Origin: Circinella minor
Taxonomy: Eukaryota > Mucoromycota > Mucoromycetes > Mucorales > Lichtheimiaceae
Direction: 5' to 3'
Length of the DNA: 64,000 nt
NCBI GenBank assembly: GCA_016758965.1
Contig: JAEPRB010000001.1
Coordinates: forward strand, 62,001-126,000
Both the position numbers and the translations under genes were made by a program. The notes beneath the pieces were generated by a model. That model was not told the DNA's origin. It saw only the letters and a list, made by a program, of their open reading frames with translations, and did not search any database. Positions 22,621 through 34,799 of the stretch are shown piece after piece. Within the stretch, counting starts at the first letter, position 1; each line of letters starts with the position of its first letter.

Positions 22621-24589
22621 TCAATCGTTCATATATTGATCTCCCCGAGTGACCCACGATTCCCATAATAACTTGAAATCTTCTAATACATTGGTGCAAA
22701 CAACATGACCCAACATATCTGCACATAATTCAAGTTTTGAGATAATTTGTTGATGTATGGTTGATGATGTATTATGATCCATTGTAGTTAGTTCAGTATG
22801 CCATTGGTCTAATACATTAATTAATAATTTAGTAGTTAGTATATCTATATATAGTACTTGAAAGCCTATTTTTATTAACGTTTTTCAACTTATATAATAA
22901 CAATATAATAACATACCGAGAATCTGAGCTGCAGAGAAAAGTTTGATTAAAGTACGAATATACATATGATAACGATCATCTCTATTATGATCAAAAAAAA
23001 AAGAAAGGTGAGTCCAGACTATATTTTCATTTCAATGTTTGCTATATATTATAATATGTAACTTACATCATTTTGGGTGTACTATGTTCAGATCGTATAC
23101 GATCGACAAACCTGTTATTTTTCCATGCAGTAGCAGCTTGTATCTAAAATAGTAAACCATATTAAATTAGTCCTTGAAACAAATATGAAGATTAATTTCC
23201 CATTTTAAGTTTTATTACCTGGCGATTAATAGAATCCCGCCATTTTTTCGCCTTAGCATTGAGGATTGTAGATGTTTGAGAAGGAAGATATGTTGTTGAT
23301 GTATTCGTAGTATTTATGTTTGTAAAAGTAACAGCATTATTAGTAGTAGAAGAAGAAATTGACGTTATGTCAGATGATTTGATTAATGTTTCTTCCAGTA
23401 ATTGTAATGTCACGAATATTCTCATCGTATCCATCTTTTGGTATTGATGTTGTTTGAGTGATTTCAAGACACCCAATAAATGCTCTGTTAATGCTAATTT
23501 ATGATCGATATTGGGTAAAATATGGTGATTCGCTTGTTGATTATACCATAATTGTTTGGGTACATACAGCCTATCGGTTAAATATCCACCTTGAACCATA
23601 CTTTGTTTTAATCGTTTCATCAAGGTCCAATAAAAAGACGATGATGATTGTTGATGGTGCGGTTGTTGCACATTAGCATTCATATCAATACTATGAAAGT
23701 CGCTGTTATCGTTATTGTTGTTAACTTGTTCGTCAATTATATCATCGTTAAGAAAACTTGAGGCGGTTATTGTTTTTGGTAAATTGAAATAAAATTCATC
23801 ATTATTGCTGAATTCAAACAACTGGTCATGTTCCTTTGCCTTTTGTTCTTCATTTTCAATAACAGTTGAGAGATCATTGTTACTTGTTGTACTACTTAAT
23901 GAAAAAGAAGAAGTTGAAGTTCTCGTAGTAGTTGATGAGGATACTGATGTGGATGGTAAATGGTGAATGACCCATGGATCGGTAATGGAGGAAGCTGACG
24001 GAGTAGATGGCTGGGAAATTTCGGACTCTTCCCTGCTCATGCATAACGACGGAGTTGGATCAATTGTAACATTCAACACATACTGCTGCTCTTCTCGTTG
24101 TTCTTGTGCTTGCTTATCAGTACCATTAATATAATTGCGATCACCAAAATTATCACCATCAGCAGAATCATTATCATCATCATCATCATCAGTAGTGGTA
24201 GTATTAGTTAATACTTGAATTCGATGAGCATACGTGTCATGCTATAACATAATAATCAAGCACGTATTAGTGAGTTCAATCATATGTTTCTTACACAACA
24301 AACCGTATTTAAAAAACATAAGAAGTCTTACAATTTTATTCAATGACTTATCATTAACTTGTGAGAGTAATTCAATAGTTTCAGTGTATGCATCAATAGC
24401 ACCTTCGATATTACCCGAAGTATCATATAGTACTGCTAATTTGGCTTTGGCTAACGCTGTTTCTACAGCTAAATCATCATGACAATCTTTTCTTTTGTTA
24501 CTAACATTATCATTCTTGTTGCTATTACTGACACCACGTAAAAATAATCGACTCGTGGAACGAAATAGGCCACGCTTTTTTTGTTGCAT
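22621..24589 (-). CDS. MIT-domain protein with low-complexity middle
   Basis: Exons run 24589-24332, 24241-23219, then three short ones to the TGA at 22621-22623. Residues about 40-86 form an MIT (microtubule-interacting and transport) domain: ALAKAKLAVLYDTSGNIEGA followed by IDAYTETIELLSQVNDKSL, the helical hairpin that usually binds ESCRT-III tails. The middle is acidic and Ser/Thr/Asn-rich. The C-terminal third has a conserved-looking helical region, including YWTLMKRLKQSMVQGGYLTD, LALTEHLLGVLKSLK and MYIRTLIKLFSAAQ. This architecture (N-terminal MIT plus a fungal C-terminal region) points to membrane traffic, but the exact orthologue is not identified. It converges on VAC14, with about 330 bp between stop codons. 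Confidence 0.8.
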
Positions 24590-27059
24590 AGTAATAACTT
24601 AAAATAAACGAATAAGTTATTTGTTATTGTTGAAAATAGAAATGAAAAGTGAAAATGAATTAATAATAATAGTAAAAAAAAAAAAAAACAAGTAGAATTT
24701 GGTGATTCTTATTTAATAATAATAAAAAAGAAAGAGAGAGAAAAGTAAAAGAGAGTAATATTTTTTTTTCTTTTAAAAAATTATGTGTGGATAATATATT
24801 TATACATTTTCTTTAAGTAAAAGAAAATAAAACAAACATGAGTCTTTAAGGCAACAAGTTCCTATCTATATTAAGGAGGTTGAAGATTTATTAGACACAT
24901 ATTTTGTGGTGTGGATGATATACATATTTTTTATAAAGCTAAAGTGTAAATTGAATATTGAGAACAATAAGTGAATCGGAGCAAAGTTAAGAAATTCCAT
25001 TTGAAGCTATAATAAATCAATAAAGGGGTGAGAGTTTTTACCTAAAAAAGAATTTTTTCTATTTGTAAAATAAAATAAATTGTTATATTCTATAGGCTAT
25101 ATAAAAACATATGTCGATTAGAGAAGAAAAATATGTGTTTATCGTATCAACAGTATTCTATAATTTATATCTTTTTTTTTTCTTTACTAGAATAACAAAT
25201 GATATTATGTCGATAAAGATGGATGAAAAAAAGGAGCCCATTTTATTAGAAAACCAAAACCAAAAAAAAAAAACCTTTTTCAATGTAGATAAAAAAAATG
25301 ATCTACATGAAAGATGAACCACTATATATACTGAAAAAGGATATAACTATATAAAAGGTGCTTTTTTTACGCCACTATTATTTCATAGGCTACAATGTAT
25401 CATATGACCATATTTTTCTTCTTTAAATATCAATAATATTTTATAACAGCATCTTCCTTTGTCCTGTTAGACTCATGCTCCCTTTCCATACATATTATAT
25501 TTTATCCCTTGTAAGTTTCGTCTATTTACGATCTTCATTATTATGTACATATATCTTTTATTCACTTCTTTTTTTTTTTTTGCGCGGGTAAATATATATT
25601 TATTATTTCATGAATTCCATGGGACTAGCACTAAATTTTTTCTTCTGCCTATTCTATTTTTTTTATTGCTGCGTTTTATATAATCGGATCATGCTATTAT
25701 TTGTTCATATAATAATCGGGTTAATCTTTTAGGCTTTCTGAATCATTTCTTCCATGAACTTTTTCTTTTTATATTATTATTATTTCAAAACAGTATAAAA
25801 AGGATATAATATCATTTTCTGTGATAACAACAATAATCATCATAAAAAGAGATTTTTTTTTTACATATTTACCAAAGAAGCAAAAGTGACTCGAATCATT
25901 TTATCACATGAGCTTGCTGTCAAACAATAAAAAGAAAGAAGGGATAGTTTTAACAAAAGGGATTCCTCGGCAGAAGCTGGGAAATTGGAGCAATTTTTTT
26001 TGAATGAACTCCGAATGTAGTTTGCTTTGTCATGTAAAATGTGTAAATTGGTAGGGTTTTCGAGGGTAATGCAAAACCAAACATAATAATTAAGCCCAGT
26101 TTCTCTTCAAAAAAGAGTAATGCACGTGAGTAACCTTGATGCTTCCGTGTCCCCGCCATAATTTTTCTTTACTCATTCCGAAAGCACTTTTGAAAAAAAA
26201 AACTTCACAATCTCGCTCCCCCCCCCTTTATTCACCTTATGCTCCGAAATTGAATCATGATTCATCATCATTTATAGTCATAAACAAATCTTTATTCTTA
26301 CTTTTTAATTTGCTGTTAATTATTTCATCACTAAATTTTATCTAGAATGTCAGGTAAGTACAATGCTCTAAAAAAACACTTCTTTATCATACTCTTAAGA
26401 GATAATAAAAAGAGGAAAAAAGATAAGATGTATATGGTAGTTCAAGAGAAAAAGACGGGCAAAAGAAGAGTGATCACGGAACAAGTTATTAATGAGATCG
26501 AAATGCACATGAAAATCCCGTGCAATGATAGGAATTGAAACCTTCATTTTCTAATGCAGTTTCTTTTCCTCTCTCACAATTAGCTACACTGTGTTTCCAT
26601 CCTTCCCCTTTTTGTAAATTATTACCAGAGAACTTTACTTGGCCCTTTCATCATCATCATCATCATCGCCGCTTTATATTATCCATCATAAATTATCATA
26701 ACATAGAAATAAAATGTAACATGGGAAAAAATTCTATTCTTTTTAAAACAATGGATATTACACGATTTTTTTTTCTTTTACTTTTCCCCCACATTTTTAC
26801 ATATTTACAACACACCACACACTTATATAAGCATCCCCGTAAAAAAAAACTCAACTTCTTTTTTTTCTTTCTTTTCTTTCTTCTATTGCTATCAACATTA
26901 CCACTACTTTTATCTTTATCTTCTCTTTATTTACTTTTTTGTTATTTCCCTTTTTCCCTTTTTTTTTTTATTTCTGCATAACTTGTTCTCACATTTAATC
27001 TTCCTTTTTCTTTCTGTTTATTTTCTTAAATCATAAAATTATTATTACTTTATAAAAAT
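24590..27059. other. Divergent intergenic region, no supported gene
   Basis: About 2.5 kb between the MIT gene start and the zinc-finger gene start. It is AT-rich with poly-T and pyrimidine tracts, and the last 500 bp is strongly pyrimidine-rich, typical of a promoter or 5' leader here. An isolated ATGTCAG followed by GTAAGT at 26347-26359 looks like a tiny exon with a donor site and could be a 5' leader exon of the downstream gene, but no matching acceptor could be assigned. Confidence 0.5.
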
Positions 27060-28369
27060 ATGCAACATATTATTAAAAATTCTGAATGTCTTTCTACTTC
27101 ACTCCCTTCTTCTAATACAAGTAAAGTAGAAAAGCGAAGGAGAAGATCTACATTATCCAGTGATGAAATATCATCTTCTGAATCATTTGAATTACAAGAT
27201 CTGGTTCGACAATATGAATCACAACCGGAAATTTTAAAATTGATCTTAGCTAGTAAGGTAGAAGAAGACAAACGAAGGGCAGAAGAAGCTAAATTACGAA
27301 TCAAAGAACTTGATCTTTATGCCCGAGAAAAGCCTAGTCCAATAAATACATTATCATGTTCATCATCTCATCATTGTCATTATCATTCTAATAATTCATC
27401 AACATCATGCTCATCATCTAATAACATTCCATTAAAACGACGTATGTCAAATTCATCTTCATTATCTGCAACATCTTCATTATCTTCTGTTTGTTCATCT
27501 GTCATTAATAATGATAATGCTGGTGAGGAATCAACAACGACAATTATAATGAATGATCATCAAAGAAGAAGAAATTCAGCCGCATTTGCCATGGTTGCCA
27601 TGGGAACTCAGCAATCTCCTCCGCCTACTTCTCCACAACAACAACAGCAACATGTTCAATATCCGTCATCAACATCATCATTTTCTCCTCCTTCATCACC
27701 ATCAAAGTAAGTTTTTTTCATATATATATATATATATATATACTTTCTTTAATCAACAACAAAATATAAATAATACAAATGAGGTTCATTTTCTGACATT
27801 TATTTTGATTTCATGATTATAGTTCATACCCATCACCAGATTCCATGTATAATAACAACAACAGTAATGATAATAATAATAATAGTAAGGAAGCAATTGA
27901 GGAGGAACGACCACGAAAACGAAGAGAGATGCAGGCCATCACAAAAATAGTGGAGACCCGAGATTTTCCGTACCAAGATGATTACTTTTGGAAAAACAAC
28001 GGAAATACAACTCAAAAAAAGACCGGTTGTAAAAGCATTTATTACAAATGTTCGAATAGTAATAAGGTAAAAATATTGAACCCTTAGTTTGTTTTTTTCT
28101 GGTCTTAACGGGAAATGGCTGGATTTTGCGGATTTTGGTTTATGTTTGTTTGGTTTGGTAGAAGGTGTGTTGCTGCGGGTCGGAGCTGTCTACAATTTTT
28201 TTGTTATGATAAAGAGGATCGCTCCTAACTTTTTTTTTCTTCCTTTTAATATTAGGGCTGTCCTGTCAATAAAACTGTTACTGCAAGACCTAATGGTGAA
28301 TACTTGATTAAATATCGAGGGAATCATTTATCAGAATGTGGTCGAGTTGAACGTGTACGAGATATTTAA
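27060..28369 (+). CDS. WRKY/FLYWCH-like zinc-finger protein, putative DNA-binding
   Basis: Three exons: 27060-27706, 27823-28066 and 28256-28369. The N-terminal two thirds is Ser/Asn/Gln-rich, with a short charged helix (residues about 55-90, LQDLVRQYESQPEILKLIL). The C-terminal about 65 residues read DDYFWKNNG, then KSIYYKC, GCPVNK, YLIKYRGNHLSEC. This follows the WRKY-domain layout (WRKYG, YYRC, CPVRK, YxGxH), with WKNNG in place of WRKYG. Candidate zinc ligands are C-x6-C-x21-H-x3-C; the last spacing differs from the usual H-x-H/C. FLYWCH and GCM1 fingers share this fold and are the alternatives. The last intron falls between the two cysteines. Expected role is nuclear transcription regulation (inference). 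The start at 27060 is the first ATG in frame; a short upstream exon is possible. Confidence 0.75.
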
Positions 28370-28636
28370 AAAAATTAATAATAATAATAATAATAATAAT
28401 AATCTTGTGTAAATAAAAAAAATTGATGAAAACAAATTCTCTTTATTTAAAAAAAAATTGCATAATAAAAAGATTTTTGTGATCAGCTAAAACTTGGTAT
28501 ATATTTTCCCGAAAGCCGCCTTTCACGTGTAATATGTTCAATGGGATTGTGTGAATATGTATGGTTCATGAGTAGGGTTGCCAAGCAATTATTATTATCA
28601 AAAAGGAGTACAGGTTATAAAGCCATTTACACAATA

Positions 28637-29010
28637 CTATTGTTTTCGTTCAAAATAAGACGAATTATTCATGATTAATATTGCACTATCTAACACATAT
28701 TCTCCAAAATTTAGATAACTCTCTAAATAACCACGGATTTCCTTGTTTTGAATCTTGTTAATGGCTGGTCTATAAAATATAAAAGTTGATATATTTAAGC
28801 AAGTGTCAATCCAGTTATATATCTTCCGATGTTTCTCACTTTTTCGGTTGGTTCGGTCCCCCTTTTTTTTTTTTTTTTTTTTTTGCAAAGCTGGGTGAGC
28901 GGAAAAGAAAAACTTTAAACTTACTGTAGTCCAGTGGTACGTTTTACTCCAGCAAGGAATGTAGACACAAGAATAGCATCTACCGTAACATGAAGCAATT
29001 TGTTCCACAT
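28637..29010 (-). CDS. ATG44: Mitofissin Atg44 (DUF1748 family), 72 aa
   Basis: Two exons, 29010-28925 and 28769-28637, splice in phase to 72 residues starting MWNKLLHVTVDAILVST, the length and pattern of DUF1748 microproteins. Conserved features are the N-terminal amphipathic/hydrophobic segment with FLAGVKRTTGL, then the C-terminal half GYLESYLNFGEYVLDS and the terminal SSYFERKQ. In yeasts, Atg44/mitofissin is an intermembrane-space protein that drives mitochondrial fission during mitophagy. The assignment rests on family resemblance. The intron carries a long A/T homopolymer (about 28863-28884). A reading frame opens on the other strand only 72 bp away (29082). Confidence 0.85.
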
Positions 29011-31390
29011 TACCTCCTTGAGGAGGGAGACAGCAATAGGTACAAGTAAGGACGATATTTTGAAAAAGCTTTTTTATTAAAATGGAGAAAAGATTGCGTG
29101 GAGATGTTTTTTATGATGATGGTCAACGAAGAGTTCAATTCACTAGGTCGGAGTGCTTTTTTTTTTTTTTTGGCTCTTTTTTTTTTTACTTGTTCTCTTT
29201 TCCCTCACCAATTTTCGATTTATTTCATATGCATAAATCCTTCTTTTTTTTATTATTGTGACTTCTTTTATTGAATGATGGATGCTTCATTATGTTTTCT
29301 TTTTATTTGAATAATAAACGATAATAATAGTTAAAGTGAACAATTAATAGGTTTATTTAAATCAAATGTATGTATTGTATGATTTATGTAAAAACTAAGA
29401 AATTGATGACTGGACACGTAGTAAAAATAGGCGATACCATGTGATGACATAAGATCGTAATTTTGTCTCACTCTGTTTTTTTTTTTTATAGCTAAGCTTT
29501 ATTAATTAAGTTAATGCACACTTTTAAAAAAAGATGGGATATTCCGGGTGAATTTGCACCTCGTTTTTTTCTCACGACAGTTACTGTGCAAAGCCTCTCT
29601 CCCTCCCCACTTTTCTTTTATACTGACTTAGATAATGTAAGTCTTATTCAGCCTTTGTTGTTTATAATACAAGAGTTAGATGTCAATATCATTGATTTAT
29701 AACTGTACACACTACTATCGATAATCTATCGCTATATAGCACAGCAGCAGTAACTATAGACTTTTGTCATTGCTAACCACACTGATGAGATCAAATAACG
29801 AAGAGCATCAGCTTTTTTAATAAAAAAAAACCACTTTATGAAACCATCTATCCACACATTGCGATTATATATAAAATAAAGTACATACAAGTATATCACC
29901 AGAAAAAAGTCGTTTAGTTTGTAGCCAATTCTTAAACTGCTTTGACAAAAAGAAGCAGATCAAGTTAATACACAAAGAGTGATAAAAAAAAACAAAAATA
30001 ACAGAAGTTACGTATGTTTCAAAACTTTGCTTACCGAGATTATTTTTGTAACCAACAAAAGTAATAATAACAAAAAAGAATAGGAGGCGAACTATATGGT
30101 AGTTGGTTTGTTTCAAAGAACGAATTTTTAGCAAGAGATATTAAATGGAGGTACGTACACTCACTCGCTCATCAATATAAAGATAGACTTTTTTTATGAT
30201 AACACAATATGTACTTTACAAAACGATGTTGGTTTTTTGTTTTTTGTTTTTTTTGCCAAAACAAAAGTAACGAGAGCAATCTCAAAGAAAACAAGACTAG
30301 GCTTTGCCAATGAGTTATAAAGGAAAGAGTGTGCTTACGTACTATCCGAATAGTTCCCAGTGGTGATGACGAGATAATTAATAACCACACCATTTTTTTT
30401 AAAAAAAAATAAGAGAGATATAAGCTCTATATATAAAAATAAAAGCATGGTATATTATTGGAGCATATTCCTAATGTCACTGTAGCAATATAACCTAATA
30501 TTCATAATGTGCGGCTTTAATAATAAGAATAAAGATGTTTCCAAACCTATCGTTAGAACAATTGTTATATCTTATTTAGACGCCCATAAGAAACATAGAT
30601 GATTATCCATATATCATACGGTAAATGGTGAACAAAGATTTGTTGGAGACAATACATTCAACTCTTAAAAGGAAATGGAAATGCGGCATATATATTATAG
30701 CGATGTAATTGAAGTGACAATTGATGCAATGTTTCTGTGCTACGAAGTATATTAGTTGTATCATTATTTTCTATAGAACCCACCGAGGTATCTATGTTAT
30801 TGTTCTCTCTCTACATTTTTTTCACACAATTACATAGTAAGAAATGAATAAATAACAATGGAGAGTTTAGCAAAAGAGAAATCCAGCTTTCAACTACTCG
30901 AGTAAGCCCGTCGGTGCTTTTTTCCCGGCTAGAAACGAGGATATTCTGCAACATTATCATGCAAAATAAAAACTATGCCACAATCTGTATTGGTGTAGCA
31001 GTGGGTTTAATAAGTATCAAAAGTGTTTTTGCTTAATGATGACAAAGAGATAAAATACTGCAAAATATGTAAGTTAATAAAACTTGGGCGCTTTTTTATT
31101 AACTAGTTAGTTTATTGATTGATAGAAGATATAATATAATATATTTTATTATTAATAATAAAACTTGATTTTATATGGTAAACAGATATAGTAAAAGAAT
31201 ATTAATAAACTAGCTAAACTTGACGTTGTATTGAATGGTTTCACATGCTATAAAGCATAGTAAAAAAAGCTTTTGGTAGATAGCTATTTTTTTGTTTTTT
31301 TAAGTGATGATCCTTTAATTCTTTTGATTGGTACTACGTATGTGTTAAAAAGCAGCTCAATTTTTTTTTATAAAATAAACCGGAAGTGAC
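29011..31390. other. 2.4-kb intergenic stretch
   Basis: No complete gene is seen. At 29082-29150 (+) a short frame begins MEKRLRGDVFYDDGQRRVQF and then runs into poly-T; it could be a first exon or relic but has no convincing continuation. The rest is AT-rich with frequent stops on both strands. A short GC-richer patch lies at about 30897-30950. Confidence 0.5.
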
Positions 31391-32577
31391 CTAATCATAC
31401 CACTTGAACTCTTTCTTCGTTTTCTTCTTGTTGTCATAATTGTTTCCATTCAGTTGTTGTTTTTGTGGTGGTCGCTGTCGCTGTTGACGTCGTTTTTTTC
31501 CGAGCAAAAACTTTTTTTTCTTTGTGTATTTTGAAACCTTTTTATTATTGTTATATTTGTTTTGCGTTTCTTTTGACAATGGGGATATCAGTTTTGGTTT
31601 TGGAATATTTGCTGGTTTTGTAGTGCTGGGAGATATTTCAGTATCATTGGATTCGCTTTCAGACTCGTCATCATCATTATCATCAAAGACATGAGATGTG
31701 GTGTGTGAAGCTGCTGCTATTGGTAATGATATTGAGGATGAAGACGAGCTTACTGGAGATTGTGATCCTTCTGAAGATTCTGGACCTGATGACTCCGAAT
31801 TTAATGATTCTGGTGTTGCTACTCTATCATCCTCACTATCATCCGACCTTTCTTCTTTTTTCTCTTCTTCTTCCTTGTCAATAATGTACTTATTACTTAA
31901 CGCATCCGTTTCGGCTTGCTTTTTTTGCTGTTGTTTTTTGGTATTTATGGTCACACCATCTTTTTCAGGATCGTATGGGTTCTCAAGACGGAATGCTATA
32001 TAACTTTTGTATTCAGTATCATAACGTTCTTTGTCAAGATATGCCAAGTCTTCATAATGCTATTATAATTATAATAGCAATTATCATAATAAATCAAGAA
32101 TATTTAGTTAGTATATGTACTTTTTTCTACTCTTCAAAAAGTAGAATAAGACATCAATTATATCTTACCTTTTTGTCATCCCCTCGTGTTTTTCTCCACA
32201 AAGCAGCAAGCTCTTTCATGTTCTCCCGGTTGTTGATATCTGGAAATTGTTTTTGAATAACAGGATAATTTTCTTTTATAAAGTAATTATAAGCACGTTT
32301 AGGCTTTTCAGGTTCTTTAGGATCCACAAGTTTAGGTCGTTTTTTCGTTTGTTTTCTAAGTTCATCGTCTGCTCCTCGCTTGGAAACACCAAATAAATTG
32401 GCTAGCTTATGAAGGTTAGCAGCCACATTTTCAGCTTCACGGGCAATAGCTTGAATTGCTAAACCACACTATTATATTATTTATATATACATTTAAAAAA
32501 AGTTAAAAAAAAATAATGAATGATAGCTAGTATTATCATTTTGATTATTTTACTTTTTGATTTCTAGCAGCGTCCAT
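31391..32577 (-). CDS. HMG-box protein, 330 aa
   Basis: Exons 32577-32554, 32468-32169 and 32059-31391 keep frame and give 330 residues. The single HMG box spans about residues 55-130: PEKPKRAYNYFIKENYPVIQ, the FPDINNRENMKELAALWRK block, and YEDLAYLDKERYDTEYKSY. This domain bends DNA in the minor groove in chromatin proteins. It is preceded by a basic LRKQTKKRPK stretch and an N-terminal helix (IQAIAREAENVAANLHKLAN). The C-terminal half is acidic and Ser-rich, then strongly basic (KKKKFLLGKKRRQQRQ), a likely nuclear localisation signal. A nuclear architectural factor is likely; the orthologue is not determined. The tiny 24-nt first exon encodes MDAARNQK. Confidence 0.88.
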
Positions 32578-32862
32578 GGTGTGTGCGTGTGTGTGTATTT
32601 TTCTTCTTATTTGGATTCGTAAAAGAAAAAAGAGAAAAGAGAGTCGTGTTGTTCAAACTGAATTAAAAACAGGTTTTCGATCTAGAAACATCCTCTCGGA
32701 GCCGCAAAAATTGACCTGGACTCTGGGTGCATAAAATAAATTAATAGCTAAGCGAAAATATACAACATTACACCCTCTGAAATAGCCGGAAAATAAAAAG
32801 CTTTTCGTTTATTATTTACTTCAGTTCTTTCAATATTCTTTTTAGTAAATATATTAGAAACA

Positions 32863-33147
32863 ATGGATGATTATCTTACCAGAAAAGGTTTTGCTTGATA
32901 GTTCTTTTTAACACACTACTGTATATATAAACAAGTTTTAATTTTTATCATTTTTACTGTATTCCAGCTATTATGATTCCAAAGACAGTAAGAGAGTAAG
33001 AAACATACACGCGTTTTTTGTTGTTTTTTCTTAGCAACACTGGTATTAGTGCACCCATATGCTGCATAGATGCATCTGAGGATAAATATTATGCAATCCC
33101 AGTATTAGACGGTACGCGTGTATTTCAATCAACAATAAAACAGGTCA
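32863..33147 (+). CDS. Possible short spliced gene (5' part only)
   Basis: A start in good context (AACAATGG) opens MDDYLTRK. Splicing at AAAG/GTTTTG (32887/32888) to an acceptor at about 32968, then from a GTAAGAAAC donor (about 32996) to the CTTAG acceptor at 33033, gives an open reading of 54 residues including IMIPKTVRDNTGISAPICC and DKYYAIPVLDGTRVFQSTIK. It ends at a GTCATATG donor-like site near 33144. No convincing next exon was found, so the gene may be truncated or continue through an intron I cannot place. Protein unrecognised. It is divergent from the HMG-box gene. Confidence 0.4.
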
Positions 33148-33149
33148 TA

Positions 33150-34790
33150 TGATAAACAATTATGCTATAAATGATAAATTTCTTTTCGAAGAACTTGAGA
33201 AAATCAGGGGGGGGGAATAACCAACATTTTTCCATCCCCTCGGATTTACCTTTTTCAAGACATCATCAAGCAGTACGTATATACATTCTTCTTTCAGAAA
33301 AATAGCTTATAGACGAGTCTTTAGTTATTAATAATAATACATCGGTATGGCTAATATAAGTCTAGTTCAAACGAACGGGACAAAAGCTACCATGTAAAGG
33401 AAAGCTTTTGAATCACTAGATCAATTAACCATGGCACCGAAAAAACTGAATTGGGTTTTTTTCTTAAAAGCTAGATAGATACACAGTAATTGTCATGGGT
33501 TAATACACATGTATTGAATGTTGAAAGTTACCCAACGTAATAAGGTAAATAGCTATATTGAATCTCTTCATCATTATTATTATTCCTGTTATAAATTATT
33601 GTTTATGAAACTAATAGCATAAAAAACACTTTAATAAATTAACGCAGGCTTTCATAATAATACTTTTATAATTATATACACACATATATATATAGGGTCA
33701 ATACAGGAACAGCTGGGAATACTATTTTAAGCTATTTTTCTTTTCACGCTTCTTATGTAGACGTCATTTTTTGTTTTCACCCTATTTTATTCTTTGATAA
33801 CATCATGTTAAGACTGAGAACTTTTTTGATCATTTTCATCTACGTACCACCGAAGCAACAACACTAACAAGGAAGATTTTGAAGAAGGTCATAACAAAGA
33901 CAAATAATGTTGTGTGCTTGAAGTAGCAATGGCAAAACACGTGATATGAAACTAATAAAGTCAGAATAGCTAAAATCAGAGTTTTTAGACAGTTTATGCG
34001 CATCGCTCTAACGCGCAACATCAGACTTTTTAAATTAGGAACAAAAAAGCATGTTAAGCATTATAATCCTTTGTGTTTTGTATACAAACGCAATAATTAA
34101 GCACTGAAAAATAAATCTGGCTTCTAGATATTAAAATGAGCTACGTTTAATACTTGATAATAAAAATGAGTATGGGTCACCGTATGAGGCACAATACCAG
34201 TTTACGTATTATATCTATATAACATTATGTTCATCCTCTTTTAAAAATAACTGCTGAGCAGCGAGGCTCGTCTTCCATGAATTTTTCGAGCAATGTGATA
34301 AATCATTCTAATTACGATCTACTGAATTTGCTAATGTAAAAATATAGCTTTTAAAGCCATGAGTATTAATTGTTAGATTATAGTACAGTCACTAGAAAAA
34401 AATCAATATCGACTCCAGCATATATATATATATACAGGGATATGAATCATGTTTTGAAGTAAATCTTATATCTCCTTTTCTATCCTTCTATTCGTTACTG
34501 GGAGCTGTCAATATTTTTTGCTATAGCTGAGTCAGTTTCACTGTGATTCTCATTATAAAGCTACCAACAGTAGCTCTGATATTATCTGCAACTCAAGCAA
34601 CCTTTTGGGGATCATAGCAGCACTATGATCTTGTGTGAAAGCAGAAGCAATAAAACCGAAAAGAACTTAATTATGTAAAAATTCAACTACGTACCCACTC
34701 ACAAATTGGAAATAAAGTTCGTCAATTACCAAAAGTATGATACGGATCCGCGCAAGATTTTCAATGAAGATGAACTATGTATTCATATGT
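33150..34790. other. AT-rich stretch without a supported gene
   Basis: Only short frames with hydrophobic or low-complexity translations are present. No RNA gene or repeat was recognised apart from small (TA)n tracts near 33685 and 34420. Confidence 0.5.
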
Positions 34791-34799
34791 AGTCGATAA

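Noticed and set aside
26535..26981. 148-codon open frame
   Set aside because: Composition is poly-Phe/Leu/His from pyrimidine-rich leader DNA just before the zinc-finger gene; no domain or codon signal.
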